Counted from the first letter of the stretch, positions 17,018-26,629 are shown. The stretch: 64,000 bases of DNA from Brevundimonas sp. G8 (GCF_902506205.1 NZ_LR732816.1:2466537-2530536), one strand, 5' to 3'. The notes: generated from the letters alone by a model not told the origin. Made by a program: numbers and translations.

Positions 17018-17143
17018 AGGGCGATCCAGAGGCGAAGAACGGCCGCGATACTGCCGGTATCGCCTCTATGTCGCGTTAACGTGGACAGTTTCGCCCGAAC
17101 CGGATTGCGCGACGCATCAGCCTCCGCTATCGACGCCGTCGCA

Positions 17144-17235
17144 GGAGACGTGGCCGAGTGGCTGAAGGCAACGGTTTGCTAAATCGTCGTACCCCGTAAG
17201 GGGTACCGAGGGTTCGAATCCCTCCGTCTCCGCCA
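17144..17235 (+). tRNA. tRNA-Ser (anticodon GCU)
   Basis: A 92-base class II tRNA. Acceptor GGAGACG pairs with CGTCTCC, followed by discriminator G and an encoded CCA. The anticodon loop TTGCTAA carries GCT. A long variable arm built on GTACCCC/GGGGTAC and a T-arm GGTTCGAATCC complete the fold. It reads AGC/AGU codons. Confidence 0.96.
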
Positions 17236-17269
17236 CCTTTTCCCGACATTTGACGAAGTCGCCGGTTGA

Positions 17270-18601
17270 TCACCTGAACGCCGCCGGCTTCAAGCCGTGC
17301 CGCTGGAGCTTGTCGTATAGGGTTTTCCTCGGAACCTGCATTTCGGCGAGGACGGCGGTGATGTCGCCGCGGTGGGACTGGAGAGCGTCGCGGAGGAGTT
17401 CGGCCTCGAAGCGGTTGAGGCGGTCCGGCAGGCTGAGGCCGGCGTCGATGGGGCGTATGGTTTCCTCCAGCGACAGGGCCACGCGTTCGGCGAAGTGGGC
17501 CAGTTCGCGGATGTTTCCGGGCCAGTCGGCTTCAATCAGGCGGCGTCGCACGCCGTCGCCGAAGGGCGGCGGTTCGATGCCGTGGCGGTCAGCGGCGCGG
17601 CGCAGGAAGTGGGCGAACAGCAGGGGGATGTCCTCGCGTCGTTCGCGCAAGGGCGGCACGCGTAATCGCACCACGTTCAGCCGGTAATAGAGGTCTTCGC
17701 GGAAGACGCCGGTGCGCGCGGCTTCGCCCAGGTCGATTTTCGACGAGGCCAGTATGCGCAAGTCCAAGGCGCGGGGTTCGTTGGCGCCGATGGGGTGGAC
17801 CTCGCGTTCCTCCAGCACCCGCAGCATCTTGACCTGGACGGCCAGGGGCATGCTCTCGACCTCGTCCAGGAACAGCGAGCCGTTGTGCGCCCGCTCGACA
17901 TGGCCGACGCGGCGACGTAGGGCCCCGGCGAAGGCTCCCAATTCGTGGCCGAACAGTTCGCTTTCGATCAATCCGTCGGGCAGGGCGCCGCAGTTGACCG
18001 CGACGAAGGGGGCCAGCCGGCGTCGGCCGCCATTGTGCAGGGCGCGGGCGACGGCCTCCTTGCCGGTCCCGGTCTCGCCTTCGATCAGCACATCCATGCG
18101 GGCGTCGGCGATCTGGGCGATGGTGGCGCGAAGGGCGGTGATGGCGCGCGAGGATCCTGCTAGCGGCAACTCCTGGCCGCCATCCGAGGCCATGGCCAGC
18201 AGGCGGCGGTTCTCCAGCACCAAGCCGCGTTTCTCCAACGCCCGGTTCAGGCTGTCATGAAGGCGTTCGAACGGGAAGGGCTTGGCCACGAAGTCATAGG
18301 CGCCGTCCTTCATGGCCGCGACGGCGTCCGCGATGTCGCCATGGCCGGTGATCATGATGACCGGCAGGGCGGGGTCCAGCGCCTGAAGCCGGCTGAGCAA
18401 TTGGCGCCCGTCAAGGCCGGGCATGCGCAGGTCAGTGACGACCACGCCGGGGAAGTCGGCGTCGATCGCCTTCAGCGCAGGTTCGGCGCTGGAGAAAGCG
18501 CGCACGTCATAACCTTCCAGTGTCAGCCGTTCGACCAGAGCCTGGCGGAAGTCGGCGTCGTCCTCGATCAGGGCGACGGCGTTGGGGCGGGCGAACTCCA
18601 T
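17270..18601 (-). CDS. dctD: Sigma-54-dependent response regulator (DctD)
   Basis: A 443-residue NtrC-class activator of C4-dicarboxylate uptake. The receiver domain has EDD at 13-15 and the phosphoacceptor D57 in VVVTDLRMPG. The AAA+ domain has Walker A GETGTGKE (175-182) and Walker B LFLDE (243-247). A Fis-type helix-turn-helix ends the protein (RGDITAVLAEMQVPRKTLYDKL). The sigma-54 contact loop reads GAFAGA at 222-227 in place of the usual GAFTGA. The start codon shares one base with the dctB stop (TGATG), so kinase and regulator are co-translated. Assignment as DctD rests on the adjacent dctB and the divergent dctA. Confidence 0.85.
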   Translation of the reverse strand: MEFARPNAVALIEDDADFRQALVERLTLEGYDVRAFSSAEPALKAIDADFPGVVVTDLRMPGLDGRQLLSRLQALDPALPVIMITGHGDIADAVAAMKDGAYDFVAKPFPFERLHDSLNRALEKRGLVLENRRLLAMASDGGQELPLAGSSRAITALRATIAQIADARMDVLIEGETGTGKEAVARALHNGGRRRLAPFVAVNCGALPDGLIESELFGHELGAFAGALRRRVGHVERAHNGSLFLDEVESMPLAVQVKMLRVLEEREVHPIGANEPRALDLRILASSKIDLGEAARTGVFREDLYYRLNVVRLRVPPLRERREDIPLLFAHFLRRAADRHGIEPPPFGDGVRRRLIEADWPGNIRELAHFAERVALSLEETIRPIDAGLSLPDRLNRFEAELLRDALQSHRGDITAVLAEMQVPRKTLYDKLQRHGLKPAAFR

Positions 18602-20430
18602 CAGACAATCCTCAAGGTGGCGACGAAGGTCGCGCCGTCGTCCTCGTCGATCAGGTCAAGCTCGCCGCCGAACCCGGCGATCAAATCGCGGCAGATGACC
18701 AGGCCCAGCCCCAGGCCATTGGCGCGGGTGGTGACGAAGGGGGTGAACAACTGGGCGCGCACAGCGGGCGGCACGCCTGGGCCGTTGTCGGAAACGATAA
18801 GGCGGACACGGTCGCTCTCGCGCGTGACCTTCAGCGTCAGCCGTGGGCGGTCCCGCCCCTCCAGCGCCTCGGCGGCGTTCTTGACCAGGTTGACGATCAC
18901 CTGTTCCAGCCGGAAACGGTCGGCGCGCACCGTGACGTCGGCGTCACCTTCCCGGATCAGCGCGACGCCGCCTTCGTCCAGCCGTCCCCGCGTCAGCAGC
19001 AGGGCGCCGTGGATGGCGTCTTCCAGTCGCACGACGCCGATCTTCGGGTCCGACTTTCGAGAGAAGACCCGCAGGCCTTCGGTGATGGCGCCGATACGCT
19101 GGGTCAGGTCGCCGATGCGCGCCAGTGCGCCCCGCGCCTTGTCCGGGTCTTGGCGGTCCAGCAGGACACCGGCGGTTTCGGCCTGGGTCTGGATGGCGGC
19201 GACGGGTTGGTTGATCTCGTGCGCCACGCTGGCCACGATCTGGCCGAGGGCGGCCAGCTTGCTGGCCTGGACCAGTTCGTCGCGCAGCAGTTCGCGGGCG
19301 GTTTCGGCGCGGCGACGTTCCTCGATCTGGCGGTTCAGGGCGGCGTTGGCGTCGCGCAGTTCGCGGGTGCCTTCGTCGATCCGCCGTTCCAGTTCGTGCC
19401 GCGCCTCCTCTTCGGCGCGCGCGCGGGCCAGGGCCTGTTGGCGACGACGCAGCAGGACGGCGACGACCCCCGCCAACAGGGTGACGATCAGAGCCGCCAG
19501 GGCGCGGGCGGTGGTGACGGCGGCCTCTATGGCGCCGCGTCCGGGTGACAGCAGATGCAACGTCCAGCCGGGCGTTTCGGTCGGGACGGCAGCATGCATC
19601 CAGCGTTGCTCATGGCCGCTCACGGGCGCCTGGACCAGACTGGGGCGGTCGCCGGAGGGGGTGACGAAGGGCAGGGGCCTCAAGGCTTCAGGCTGAAGCG
19701 TTTGGTCTGTGAGGGTCAGGCGTCGCCGCCGTTCGTCCAGCGGCTCGGTGGTGCGGAACCGCCATTCCGGCACGCTGGTGATCAGAACGACGCCGCCGGG
19801 GTCGACGACATATGCCGGCTCCCCCGACGCGCGCCATTCGGCCTCAAGATCTGCAAACTCGACTTTAACGACGACGACGCCAAGAGGCGCACCGTCCGGG
19901 CGATCCACGCGCCGCGCCAGATAAAGGCCGGGGCGACCCGACACGGTGCCAAGGGCGAAGAACTCCGCCTGGCCGCTGCGCATGGCGTTGATGAAATAGG
20001 GTCGAAAACCGTAGTCGGCGCCGACGAAGCTGGTCGGCAGGCGCCAGTTGCTGGCGGCGCGGGTTCGGCCGTTGGCGTCGATGATATAGATGGCGGCGGC
20101 GCGGGTCTGACGCGCCAAGTTTTCCAGCTTGAGGCTGACAGGGCCGCCCTGAACCGTCGGCGGGGCGCCCAGCAAAGCGGCGATGTCGGGATCGCCTGCC
20201 AAGGCCAGCGGTAGGGAGCGATGTTTCTCCAGCTCGCTGCGCAAGACGGCGGCGTGAAGGGCGGCGGCGGCCTCGGCCTGTCGAACCAGTTCGGCTTGGG
20301 CGTCTCGCCGGGCGGCCTCGCCGGCGCCGATAGCCGCGACGACGGCCAGAATGATCCACGCCGCCGCGACGACCAGCCAACTGCGGCGCCAAGGTCTGCG
20401 ATCCGAGTCCGTGAACGATGTCCTGCGCAT
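18601..20430 (-). CDS. dctB: C4-dicarboxylate sensor histidine kinase (DctB)
   Basis: A 609-residue membrane kinase. One helix lies at residues ~18-37, then a ~270-residue periplasmic double-PAS/Cache sensor (AAAIYIIDANGRTRAASNW, then GFRPYFINAMRSGQAEFFALG). A second helix at ~308-327 is followed by a coiled coil and a HisKA core. The phosphoacceptor is H404 in SVAHEINQPV. The ATPase domain has NLVKNAAEAL (N box), DNGPGV (G1) and GLGLGLVI (G2). This is the standard DctB layout. It transcribes away from dctA, and the tandem palindromes start eight bases upstream of its ATG, so activator binding could also affect dctB itself. Confidence 0.85.
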   Translation of the reverse strand: MRRTSFTDSDRRPWRRSWLVVAAAWIILAVVAAIGAGEAARRDAQAELVRQAEAAAALHAAVLRSELEKHRSLPLALAGDPDIAALLGAPPTVQGGPVSLKLENLARQTRAAAIYIIDANGRTRAASNWRLPTSFVGADYGFRPYFINAMRSGQAEFFALGTVSGRPGLYLARRVDRPDGAPLGVVVVKVEFADLEAEWRASGEPAYVVDPGGVVLITSVPEWRFRTTEPLDERRRRLTLTDQTLQPEALRPLPFVTPSGDRPSLVQAPVSGHEQRWMHAAVPTETPGWTLHLLSPGRGAIEAAVTTARALAALIVTLLAGVVAVLLRRRQQALARARAEEEARHELERRIDEGTRELRDANAALNRQIEERRRAETARELLRDELVQASKLAALGQIVASVAHEINQPVAAIQTQAETAGVLLDRQDPDKARGALARIGDLTQRIGAITEGLRVFSRKSDPKIGVVRLEDAIHGALLLTRGRLDEGGVALIREGDADVTVRADRFRLEQVIVNLVKNAAEALEGRDRPRLTLKVTRESDRVRLIVSDNGPGVPPAVRAQLFTPFVTTRANGLGLGLVICRDLIAGFGGELDLIDEDDGATFVATLRIV

Positions 20431-20437
20431 AGGGACA

Positions 20438-20488
20438 TTGTGCGGATAATCGCACTATGCCGATAGATGCTTGCGCGAAAAATCGCAC
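20438..20488. promoter_or_regulatory. Tandem DctD-type upstream activator sites
   Basis: Two related 18-mers: TTGTGCGGATAATCGCAC at 20438-20455 and TTGCGCGAAAAATCGCAC at 20471-20488. They are identical at 15 of 18 positions, the first has GTGCG/CGCAC dyad symmetry, and their starts lie 33 bp apart, about three helical turns. The paired arrangement is the one known for DctD sites upstream of rhizobial dctA. They lie between dctB and dctA, about 185-235 bases before the dctA start. Confidence 0.6.
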
Positions 20489-20670
20489 GATGGTCTCGGG
20501 GTGAGGGTGTGTCGGTAAGAAAAGCGACGTGATTTCATTACGATAGACTGGATGTCGCATTCGCTTTTCAAAGCGACCTTAGTCATCGAAGGTCTGTCGA
20601 ACGGAGCGTGACGAAGATCGCGCCCATCGAGGAGACTGCGAGGATCGCCCTCGCAAATCAGGAGCCTTTC

Positions 20671-22026
20671 GTGATTTCAGTCCCATCAGAGGCCGCGCCG
20701 GTCGTTCGCCGGCCGTTCTATCGCCACCTGTATTTCCAGGTGTTGATCGCCATCGCGCTCGGCGCGTTGATCGGTCATTTCTGGCCTGACTTCGGCGAAA
20801 GCCTGAAGCCGCTGGGCGATGGATTCATCAAGCTGGTGAAGATGGTCATCGCGCCGGTGATCTTCCTGACCATCGTGACCGGCATCGCCGGCATGCGCGA
20901 CCTGGGCAGCGTGGGTCGTGTCGCCGCCAAGGCCTTCGCCTATTTCCTGGTCTTCTCGACTTTGGCTCTGATCGTGGGCCTGATCATCGCCAATATCGTG
21001 CGTCCCGGCGATGGGCTGAACATCGACCCGGCGACGCTGAACGCCGGCGCCGTGGAGCAATACGCCACCGCCGCGCACGAGAGCACCATCGTCGGTTTCC
21101 TGATGGGCGTCATTCCGGACACTCTGGTCAGCGCCTTCTCGACCGGCAACATCCTGCAGGTTCTGTTCGTCTCCATTCTGTTCGGTCTGGCCCTTGCGCT
21201 GGTGGGCGAGCGCGCCCAGCCGGTGGTCGACCTGTTCGAGACCCTCAGCCTGGCCGTCTTCAAGCTGGTGGCCATCGTGATGAAGGCCGCGCCGATCGGC
21301 GCCTTCGGGGCCTTTGCCTTCACCATCGGCGCCTATGGCATCGCCTCCATCGCCAATCTGGCGGCGCTGATCGTGACCTTCTACGTCACCGCCATCATTT
21401 TCGTGGTGGGTGTGCTGGGGCTTGTGGGGATCGCCAACGGCTTCAATATCCTCAAGCTGATCCGCTATCTGAAAGAAGAACTGCTGCTGGTGCTGGGCAC
21501 CTCCAGCTCCGAGGCGGCCCTGCCTAGCCTGATCTCCAAGATGGAGCGCGCGGGCGCCGCCAAGTCGGTGGTCGGCCTGGTCGTGCCGACCGGCTATTCG
21601 TTCAATCTGGACGGCACCAACATCTATATGACGATGGCGGCCCTGTTCATCGCCCAGGCGCTGAACATCGACCTGACGATCTGGCAGCAGATCACGCTTC
21701 TGCTGGTCGCCATGCTCAGCTCCAAGGGCGCGGCCGGCATTACGGGCGCGGGCTTCATCACCCTGGCGGCGACCCTGTCGGTCGTGCCGGACGTGCCGGT
21801 CGCCGGCATGGCGCTGATCCTGGGCATCGACCGCTTCATGAGCGAGTGCCGGGCCCTGACCAACTTCATCGGCAACGCCGTGGCCACCATCGTCGTGGCC
21901 CGCTGGGAAGGTGAGTTGGACCGTGACGCCTTGAAGGCCGCGTTGGATGGACAACCGTTGCCGGTGGTGGCTCTGCCCGATCCGGCGGCAGGACCAGGAG
22001 ATGATCTGATCCTGGCCAAGGACTGA
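20671..22026 (+). CDS. dctA: C4-dicarboxylate:cation symporter (DctA)
   Basis: A 451-residue inner-membrane DAACS/SDF-family symporter for succinate, fumarate and malate. Family landmarks are present: [18 protein letters not shown], the serine-rich re-entrant loop [23 protein letters not shown], and [14 protein letters not shown]. About eight membrane helices plus two hairpins are expected. I place the start at the GTG at 20671, which has AGGAG six bases upstream; a GTG at 20608 in the same frame is too close to its own GGAG. It is divergent from dctBD and likely activated by DctD. The C-terminal tail ([12 protein letters not shown]) is long and poorly conserved. A TonB receptor starts 62 bases later. 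Confidence 0.9.
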   Translation: MISVPSEAAPVVRRPFYRHLYFQVLIAIALGALIGHFWPDFGESLKPLGDGFIKLVKMVIAPVIFLTIVTGIAGMRDLGSVGRVAAKAFAYFLVFSTLALIVGLIIANIVRPGDGLNIDPATLNAGAVEQYATAAHESTIVGFLMGVIPDTLVSAFSTGNILQVLFVSILFGLALALVGERAQPVVDLFETLSLAVFKLVAIVMKAAPIGAFGAFAFTIGAYGIASIANLAALIVTFYVTAIIFVVGVLGLVGIANGFNILKLIRYLKEELLLVLGTSSSEAALPSLISKMERAGAAKSVVGLVVPTGYSFNLDGTNIYMTMAALFIAQALNIDLTIWQQITLLLVAMLSSKGAAGITGAGFITLAATLSVVPDVPVAGMALILGIDRFMSECRALTNFIGNAVATIVVARWEGELDRDALKAALDGQPLPVVALPDPAAGPGDDLILAKD

Positions 22027-22088
22027 TCCGCCGAAACTGTTTTTAGCAAGGACCGTCGATCAACGACGGCCTGGGAGAGGAAACCATA

Positions 22089-25000
22089 ATGACCAGACGC
22101 TCGAAATTCGTGTTGTTGGCGACGACCGCTTCGGCGGTTCTGCTCACCGGAGCCGTGCAGGCCCAAGAATCGCTGCCGGCGGCGGCTGAAGACAACTCCA
22201 CCCAGGTCGAGGACATCGTCGTCGTCGGGACCAACATCCGCGGTGCGCGAACTACGACCGCCCTGCCTGTGATCGTCGCCGATCGTGAGCAGATCGACGC
22301 CACCGGCGCCACAACTGGCGATGAGTTACTTCGCACCATTCCACAGATGGGCGATGTCCAGTTCGACAGCTCCAGCGGGGCGCAGACATCCAACTCCGCA
22401 CGTGGCGACGTCAACTCCGTCAATCTTCGTTCACTGGGTGTAGGCAACACGCTCGTGCTGCTGAACGGGCGTCGCGTGATTCAGCACCCGACCAGCCAGG
22501 GTACATCGGATACCGGCACGGTGCCGGTGCTGAGCTATAACTCCAACGCCATCCCCGTTGCGGGTCTGGAGCGGTTGGAAGTCCTGCTGGACGGCGCGGC
22601 GGCCATCTATGGCGCGGACGCCGTGGCGGGTGTGGTCAACACTGTGCTGCGTGACAACATCGACGGCCTGACGATCAGCGCACGCTACGGCGGCGCGGAA
22701 GGCACGCAGATGCGGGATTTCGAGACCAACCTGTTCGCCGGTCGAAACTTCGAACGCGGCAATATCTCGCTGTTCTCCAACTACGCCTCGCGCACCGCCC
22801 TGTGGGCGTCCGATCAGGATTTCACCCGTTCGGACGACATACGTCCGCTGTTCGCCGACGACCCTGATTTCGCCAACGTTCAATCGCTGGATGGTCGCTC
22901 GTCAAATACGCCTTGGGCGCGTCTTTCGGTCGGATCTCGGGGTGTGATCCGCTCCAACGGGGTGGCGGTCACCAATACTGCGGGCGCTTTCCGTTTTCAG
23001 CCGACCAGCTTTGGGTGTGGGGTCAACGTCGGGGGCGACATCTGCATCGCCAGCGGCAACCACAACTTCAACACGACCAACAGGGACATGCGGTACGACA
23101 CCCGTGTGGATACGACGGTGCGGCCGTCGGTTGAACGTGCGAACCTGTTTTTGACGGGCCGTTACGACCTGACGCCGGACATCGAGGCCTTTGGTGAGAT
23201 CGGCTATTACACCGCCCACAGCCGCGCCGTTCAGCCGCCGGTCGTCAATCTGAACCAGATCTGGATTCCAGCCAGCAACTACTACAATCCTTTCGGCCCG
23301 GTCCGCTTTGTAGATGGTTCGCTGAATCCGAACCGCCTGCCCAACCTGACCGGCGTGTCCACGGCCGGCCTGCCTGTCCTGATGACCAACTATCGCTTCG
23401 TCGATGCCGGCTTCCAGGTGGTCAAGGTCGACAACTATCAGGCGCGTCTGCTAGGCGGCCTGCGGGGCGAATGGCGCGGCTTCAACTGGGAGACGGCTGT
23501 CAGCTACTCAGAGGCCGAGGCTGAAGATTCGTCTCCCAACATCAATATGACCGCCTTGCAGCGGCAGCTGGCTCTGTCGACTCCCGACGCCTACAATCCC
23601 TTCAGCGGCGGCTGCGTGGCCACGCCAAGCTTCGGCGACTGCTCGCCCAGCTCCCAGGCGGCGATCGACGCCATCGTGTTCGATATGCGCCGTATATCTC
23701 GCACGACCTTGGCCATGGCGGACCTCAAACTGTCGCGAGGGGACCTGTTCACCTTGCCGGCTGGTCCGGTCGGGGTGGCTTTCGGCCTCGAAGCCCGCCG
23801 TGAAACCCAAAGCGACGACCGCGACGAGAATATAGACGGCACCTTCACCTTCACCGACATGGTGACGGGCGAAAGGAACGCTTCCAACGTTTCGGCCGTC
23901 AGCCCCAACCCGGATACGAAGGGAAGCCGCGAGGTCTTCTCGACCTATCTGGAGTTCGCCGTGCCGCTGGTCTCGCCCGAGATGAACATCCCCTTGGTCA
24001 ATCGCATCGATGTGCAGTTGGCGGGCCGATACGAGCATTATTCGGACTTCGGATCGGTGGCCAAGCCCAAGATCGCGGCGGCCTGGGACATCGTGCCCGG
24101 CGTCAGGGTGCGCGGTTCATACTCCGAAGGCTTCCGTGCGCCGAACCTCGAACAGACCAACGCCACGGAATACGGCCGTCTGGCGACCGGCATCGACTAT
24201 GTGCGGTGCGAGGCCGATCTGCGCGCGGGCAGGATTTCCAACTTCGCGCAATGCTCGCAGAACACGTCCAGTGTGTCGTTGCTGGTGGCGGGCAATCCTG
24301 ATCTGGAGCCGGAAGAAAGCACCAACACCTCCTATGGCCTGGTGCTTCAGCCGCATTTCATTCCTGAACGCTTTGGCTCTTTCACCTTCACGATCGATCG
24401 TTGGCGGATCGAACAGGAGAAGATCGTCGGCCTGTTGGGCTCTCAGACGGCTCTTGCTCTGGATTATCTGAACCGCGTTCAGGGCGGGTCGAACCCGCTG
24501 GTCAATCGTCGCGCGCCGACGCCTGAAGATATCTTGCTGTTCCAAGGCACGGGCCTGACGCCTGCCGGCGAGGTGACGTCGATCAATGATCGCTTCATCA
24601 ACCTGCAGCCTCAGACCGTTTCCGGCCTGGACCTGGCGATGAACTGGTCGCTGCGGCGGACCCGCTATGGCACCTTCACCTTGAACGTGAATGCTTCGAA
24701 GCTGGAAGAATTCACGCGCGATCCGGGCGACATCGTCAACGCGCTGTTTGCGGCGCGTGCGGACGGCACGATCAACGCCGGCACAACCCTGCCGGATCCA
24801 TCGCAGTTGATCGGCCAGAACGGACGTCCTGAATGGCGGGTCAACGCCAGTCTGACGTGGCGCAAGGGGCCGTGGCGATCGGGCCTGTCCAGCCAGTATA
24901 TCAGCGACTTCGAACAACCCGGCCTGCTGGGAGTGTCCGGCAATCCGTTTGTCGTCGATTCTCGTCGCACGATAAACGGCTACATCGACTACGCCTTCCC

Positions 25001-25136
25001 TGACGAAACACGGGTGCGGCTGGGTGGGCGCGATCTGACGAACGAGGGTCCGCCTTTGGCCGACAACGGGTATCGCGGCACGGTCCACAGCCCATGGGGT
25101 CGCTACTGGTACGTCAACGTGTCCAAGACGTTCTGA
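22089..25136 (+). CDS. TonB-dependent receptor downstream of dctA
   Basis: A 1015-residue outer-membrane receptor. Signal peptide through VLLTGAVQAQ, then a TonB-box-like VEDIVVVGTNIRG. The plug domain contains NLRSLGVGNTLVLLNGRR and GAAAIYGADAVAGVVNTVL, and a beta-barrel ends in the aromatic-terminal WYVNVSKTF. The ligand is not readable; it lacks the extra N-terminal signalling domain of FecA types. GAGAGGAA precedes the ATG. It follows dctA by 62 bases and precedes a secreted hydrolase by 13, so all three may share a transcript under DctD, with the receptor bringing in a larger ester- or amide-linked compound. That is inference from order. Confidence 0.9.
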   Translation: MTRRSKFVLLATTASAVLLTGAVQAQESLPAAAEDNSTQVEDIVVVGTNIRGARTTTALPVIVADREQIDATGATTGDELLRTIPQMGDVQFDSSSGAQTSNSARGDVNSVNLRSLGVGNTLVLLNGRRVIQHPTSQGTSDTGTVPVLSYNSNAIPVAGLERLEVLLDGAAAIYGADAVAGVVNTVLRDNIDGLTISARYGGAEGTQMRDFETNLFAGRNFERGNISLFSNYASRTALWASDQDFTRSDDIRPLFADDPDFANVQSLDGRSSNTPWARLSVGSRGVIRSNGVAVTNTAGAFRFQPTSFGCGVNVGGDICIASGNHNFNTTNRDMRYDTRVDTTVRPSVERANLFLTGRYDLTPDIEAFGEIGYYTAHSRAVQPPVVNLNQIWIPASNYYNPFGPVRFVDGSLNPNRLPNLTGVSTAGLPVLMTNYRFVDAGFQVVKVDNYQARLLGGLRGEWRGFNWETAVSYSEAEAEDSSPNINMTALQRQLALSTPDAYNPFSGGCVATPSFGDCSPSSQAAIDAIVFDMRRISRTTLAMADLKLSRGDLFTLPAGPVGVAFGLEARRETQSDDRDENIDGTFTFTDMVTGERNASNVSAVSPNPDTKGSREVFSTYLEFAVPLVSPEMNIPLVNRIDVQLAGRYEHYSDFGSVAKPKIAAAWDIVPGVRVRGSYSEGFRAPNLEQTNATEYGRLATGIDYVRCEADLRAGRISNFAQCSQNTSSVSLLVAGNPDLEPEESTNTSYGLVLQPHFIPERFGSFTFTIDRWRIEQEKIVGLLGSQTALALDYLNRVQGGSNPLVNRRAPTPEDILLFQGTGLTPAGEVTSINDRFINLQPQTVSGLDLAMNWSLRRTRYGTFTLNVNASKLEEFTRDPGDIVNALFAARADGTINAGTTLPDPSQLIGQNGRPEWRVNASLTWRKGPWRSGLSSQYISDFEQPGLLGVSGNPFVVDSRRTINGYIDYAFPDETRVRLGGRDLTNEGPPLADNGYRGTVHSPWGRYWYVNVSKTF

Positions 25137-25149
25137 GAAGGATAGGGCC

Positions 25150-26490
25150 ATGACCGTTCGCTCCGTCGGATGCCTCGCTGTGCTGGTTCTCACGTCCATG
25201 GGGATCGCGCCGCTCGCCCAGGCTCAGGAGGCAAGAACGACGACGGCGGAGGCGCCAGTCGCAGCGGCCTGTCCCGACTATGTGCCGCAGGAGACGCGGT
25301 GCTGGTCGGGCCGGGCGGCCAAGGGCGGCTATTACTGGATCGCCGTGCCCAAGGATTGGAACGGCGCTCTGGTCGTCCACGCGCATGGCGGTCCGCGCAC
25401 CAGCGCGCCTAAGGCTGAAGACCCGCTGGAGGACCTGGAGCGGTTCTCCATGACGGTGCGGGAAGGGTTCGCCTGGGCGGGCTCGACCTATCGCCGCGGC
25501 GGCTATGGCGTGCGGATGGCGGCGCAGGATACGGACGACCTGCGCCGGATTTTCTGGGAGGCGTTCGGAAAGCCCAAGCGCACCTTGGTGCACGGACAGT
25601 CGTGGGGCGGCAATGTCGCGGCGAAGACCGCCGAGTTGTATGGCCGCGACGCCGAGGGGCAGGTGGTGTGGGACGGCGTCGTCCTGACCAACGGCGTCAT
25701 CGGCGGCGGCACGCGGACCTATCAGTTCCGGGCCGATCTGCGGGCCGTCTATCAGTTCTATTGCAACAATCATCCGCGCACGGACGAACCTCAATATCCA
25801 CTGTGGCAGGGCTTGCCGTTGGACAGCCATCTGACCCGCGCGCAACTGACCGAACGTGTCCAGACCTGCACCGGGGCAGGCTTGCCTGAGGCGCGACGCT
25901 CAGCCGAACAGAAGCGCAATCTGGCGGATATCCTGGCTGTGACAGGCGTAAATGAGGAGCAGTTGGCTCCGCACCTAGCCTGGGCGACCTTCCTGTTCCG
26001 CGACATGGTTCAGCGGCGGCTGGACGGGCTGAACCCGTTCGACAACAGCCAGACCGTTTATCAAGGTTCTCACGACGACGCGGCTTTGAATGCAGGCGTT
26101 CAACGCTTCGCCGTCGACCCCATGGGCTTGGCGCGCCTGGCCTATGACGCCGATCTCAGCGGTCTGATCGTGGCGCCGACCTTGACGATCCACGCCAAGA
26201 ACGACGCGACCGCCTTCGTCTCCAACGATGCGCTGTATCGCGAGACGGTCGCCGCCGCTGGACGGTCGGGCCTGCTGGTCCAGACCTTTACGGACGAGTC
26301 TGAGCACAGCCGCCTGTCTCCACCCGAGTATGTGGGGCTGTTCCAGGCCATGATGCGCTGGCTGGACGAGGGCGTGAAACCGACGCCTGGCGACGTGGCG
26401 ACGCTGTGTCAGGCTGCGGCGTCACGCTATGATGACGGCTGTCATTTCGACGAGGATTTCCGACCCTCCATCGATCAGCGCGCCAACTGA
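25150..26490 (+). CDS. Secreted alpha/beta hydrolase
   Basis: A 446-residue protein with signal peptide (cleavage near PLAQAQ). The alpha/beta-hydrolase core has an oxyanion HAHGG motif, a nucleophile elbow GQSWGG with S151, a likely acid in HAKNDATAF and a catalytic histidine in DESEHSRLS, so the triad looks intact. Paired cysteines near the N-terminus (CPDY, RCWSG) fit an exported, disulfide-bonded enzyme. Esterase or peptidase-type activity is plausible, substrate unknown. It begins 13 bases after the TonB receptor, suggesting it processes that receptor's ligand in the periplasm. A strong hairpin follows the stop. Confidence 0.82.
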   Translation: MTVRSVGCLAVLVLTSMGIAPLAQAQEARTTTAEAPVAAACPDYVPQETRCWSGRAAKGGYYWIAVPKDWNGALVVHAHGGPRTSAPKAEDPLEDLERFSMTVREGFAWAGSTYRRGGYGVRMAAQDTDDLRRIFWEAFGKPKRTLVHGQSWGGNVAAKTAELYGRDAEGQVVWDGVVLTNGVIGGGTRTYQFRADLRAVYQFYCNNHPRTDEPQYPLWQGLPLDSHLTRAQLTERVQTCTGAGLPEARRSAEQKRNLADILAVTGVNEEQLAPHLAWATFLFRDMVQRRLDGLNPFDNSQTVYQGSHDDAALNAGVQRFAVDPMGLARLAYDADLSGLIVAPTLTIHAKNDATAFVSNDALYRETVAAAGRSGLLVQTFTDESEHSRLSPPEYVGLFQAMMRWLDEGVKPTPGDVATLCQAAASRYDDGCHFDEDFRPSIDQRAN

Positions 26491-26525
26491 TCGGCGCCAT
26501 CCGTCGGTAGACGGATCAATCGTCG

Positions 26526-26561
26526 CCGCATCGTCTTGGCGTCGTCGTCAAGACGATGCGG
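26526..26561. other. 13-bp perfect inverted repeat after the hydrolase gene
   Basis: CCGCATCGTCTTG at 26526-26538 and its exact complement at 26549-26561, with a 10-base loop made of GTCGTC-type triplets. It lacks a U-tract, so it may be a rho-assisted terminator, an mRNA-stabilising hairpin or an operator for the TonB receptor gene that starts 68 bases later. Confidence 0.65.
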
Positions 26562-26629
26562 GGGTGTCGTCGCCTCGACACCGGTCCGTCGTAGGGCACC
26601 TCCCAGCTTAGTCGAATCTGGGGGATCAG

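Noticed and set aside
20549-20567. Sigma-54 promoter for dctA at CTGGATGTCGCATTCGCT
   Set aside because: The GG and GC elements are 11 bases apart where 10 is required, and no better match was found up to the dctA start; left unannotated.
20686-21954. Minus-strand open frame (422 codons) opposite dctA
   Set aside because: Antisense shadow with biased composition, no ribosome binding site, and dctA is unambiguous.
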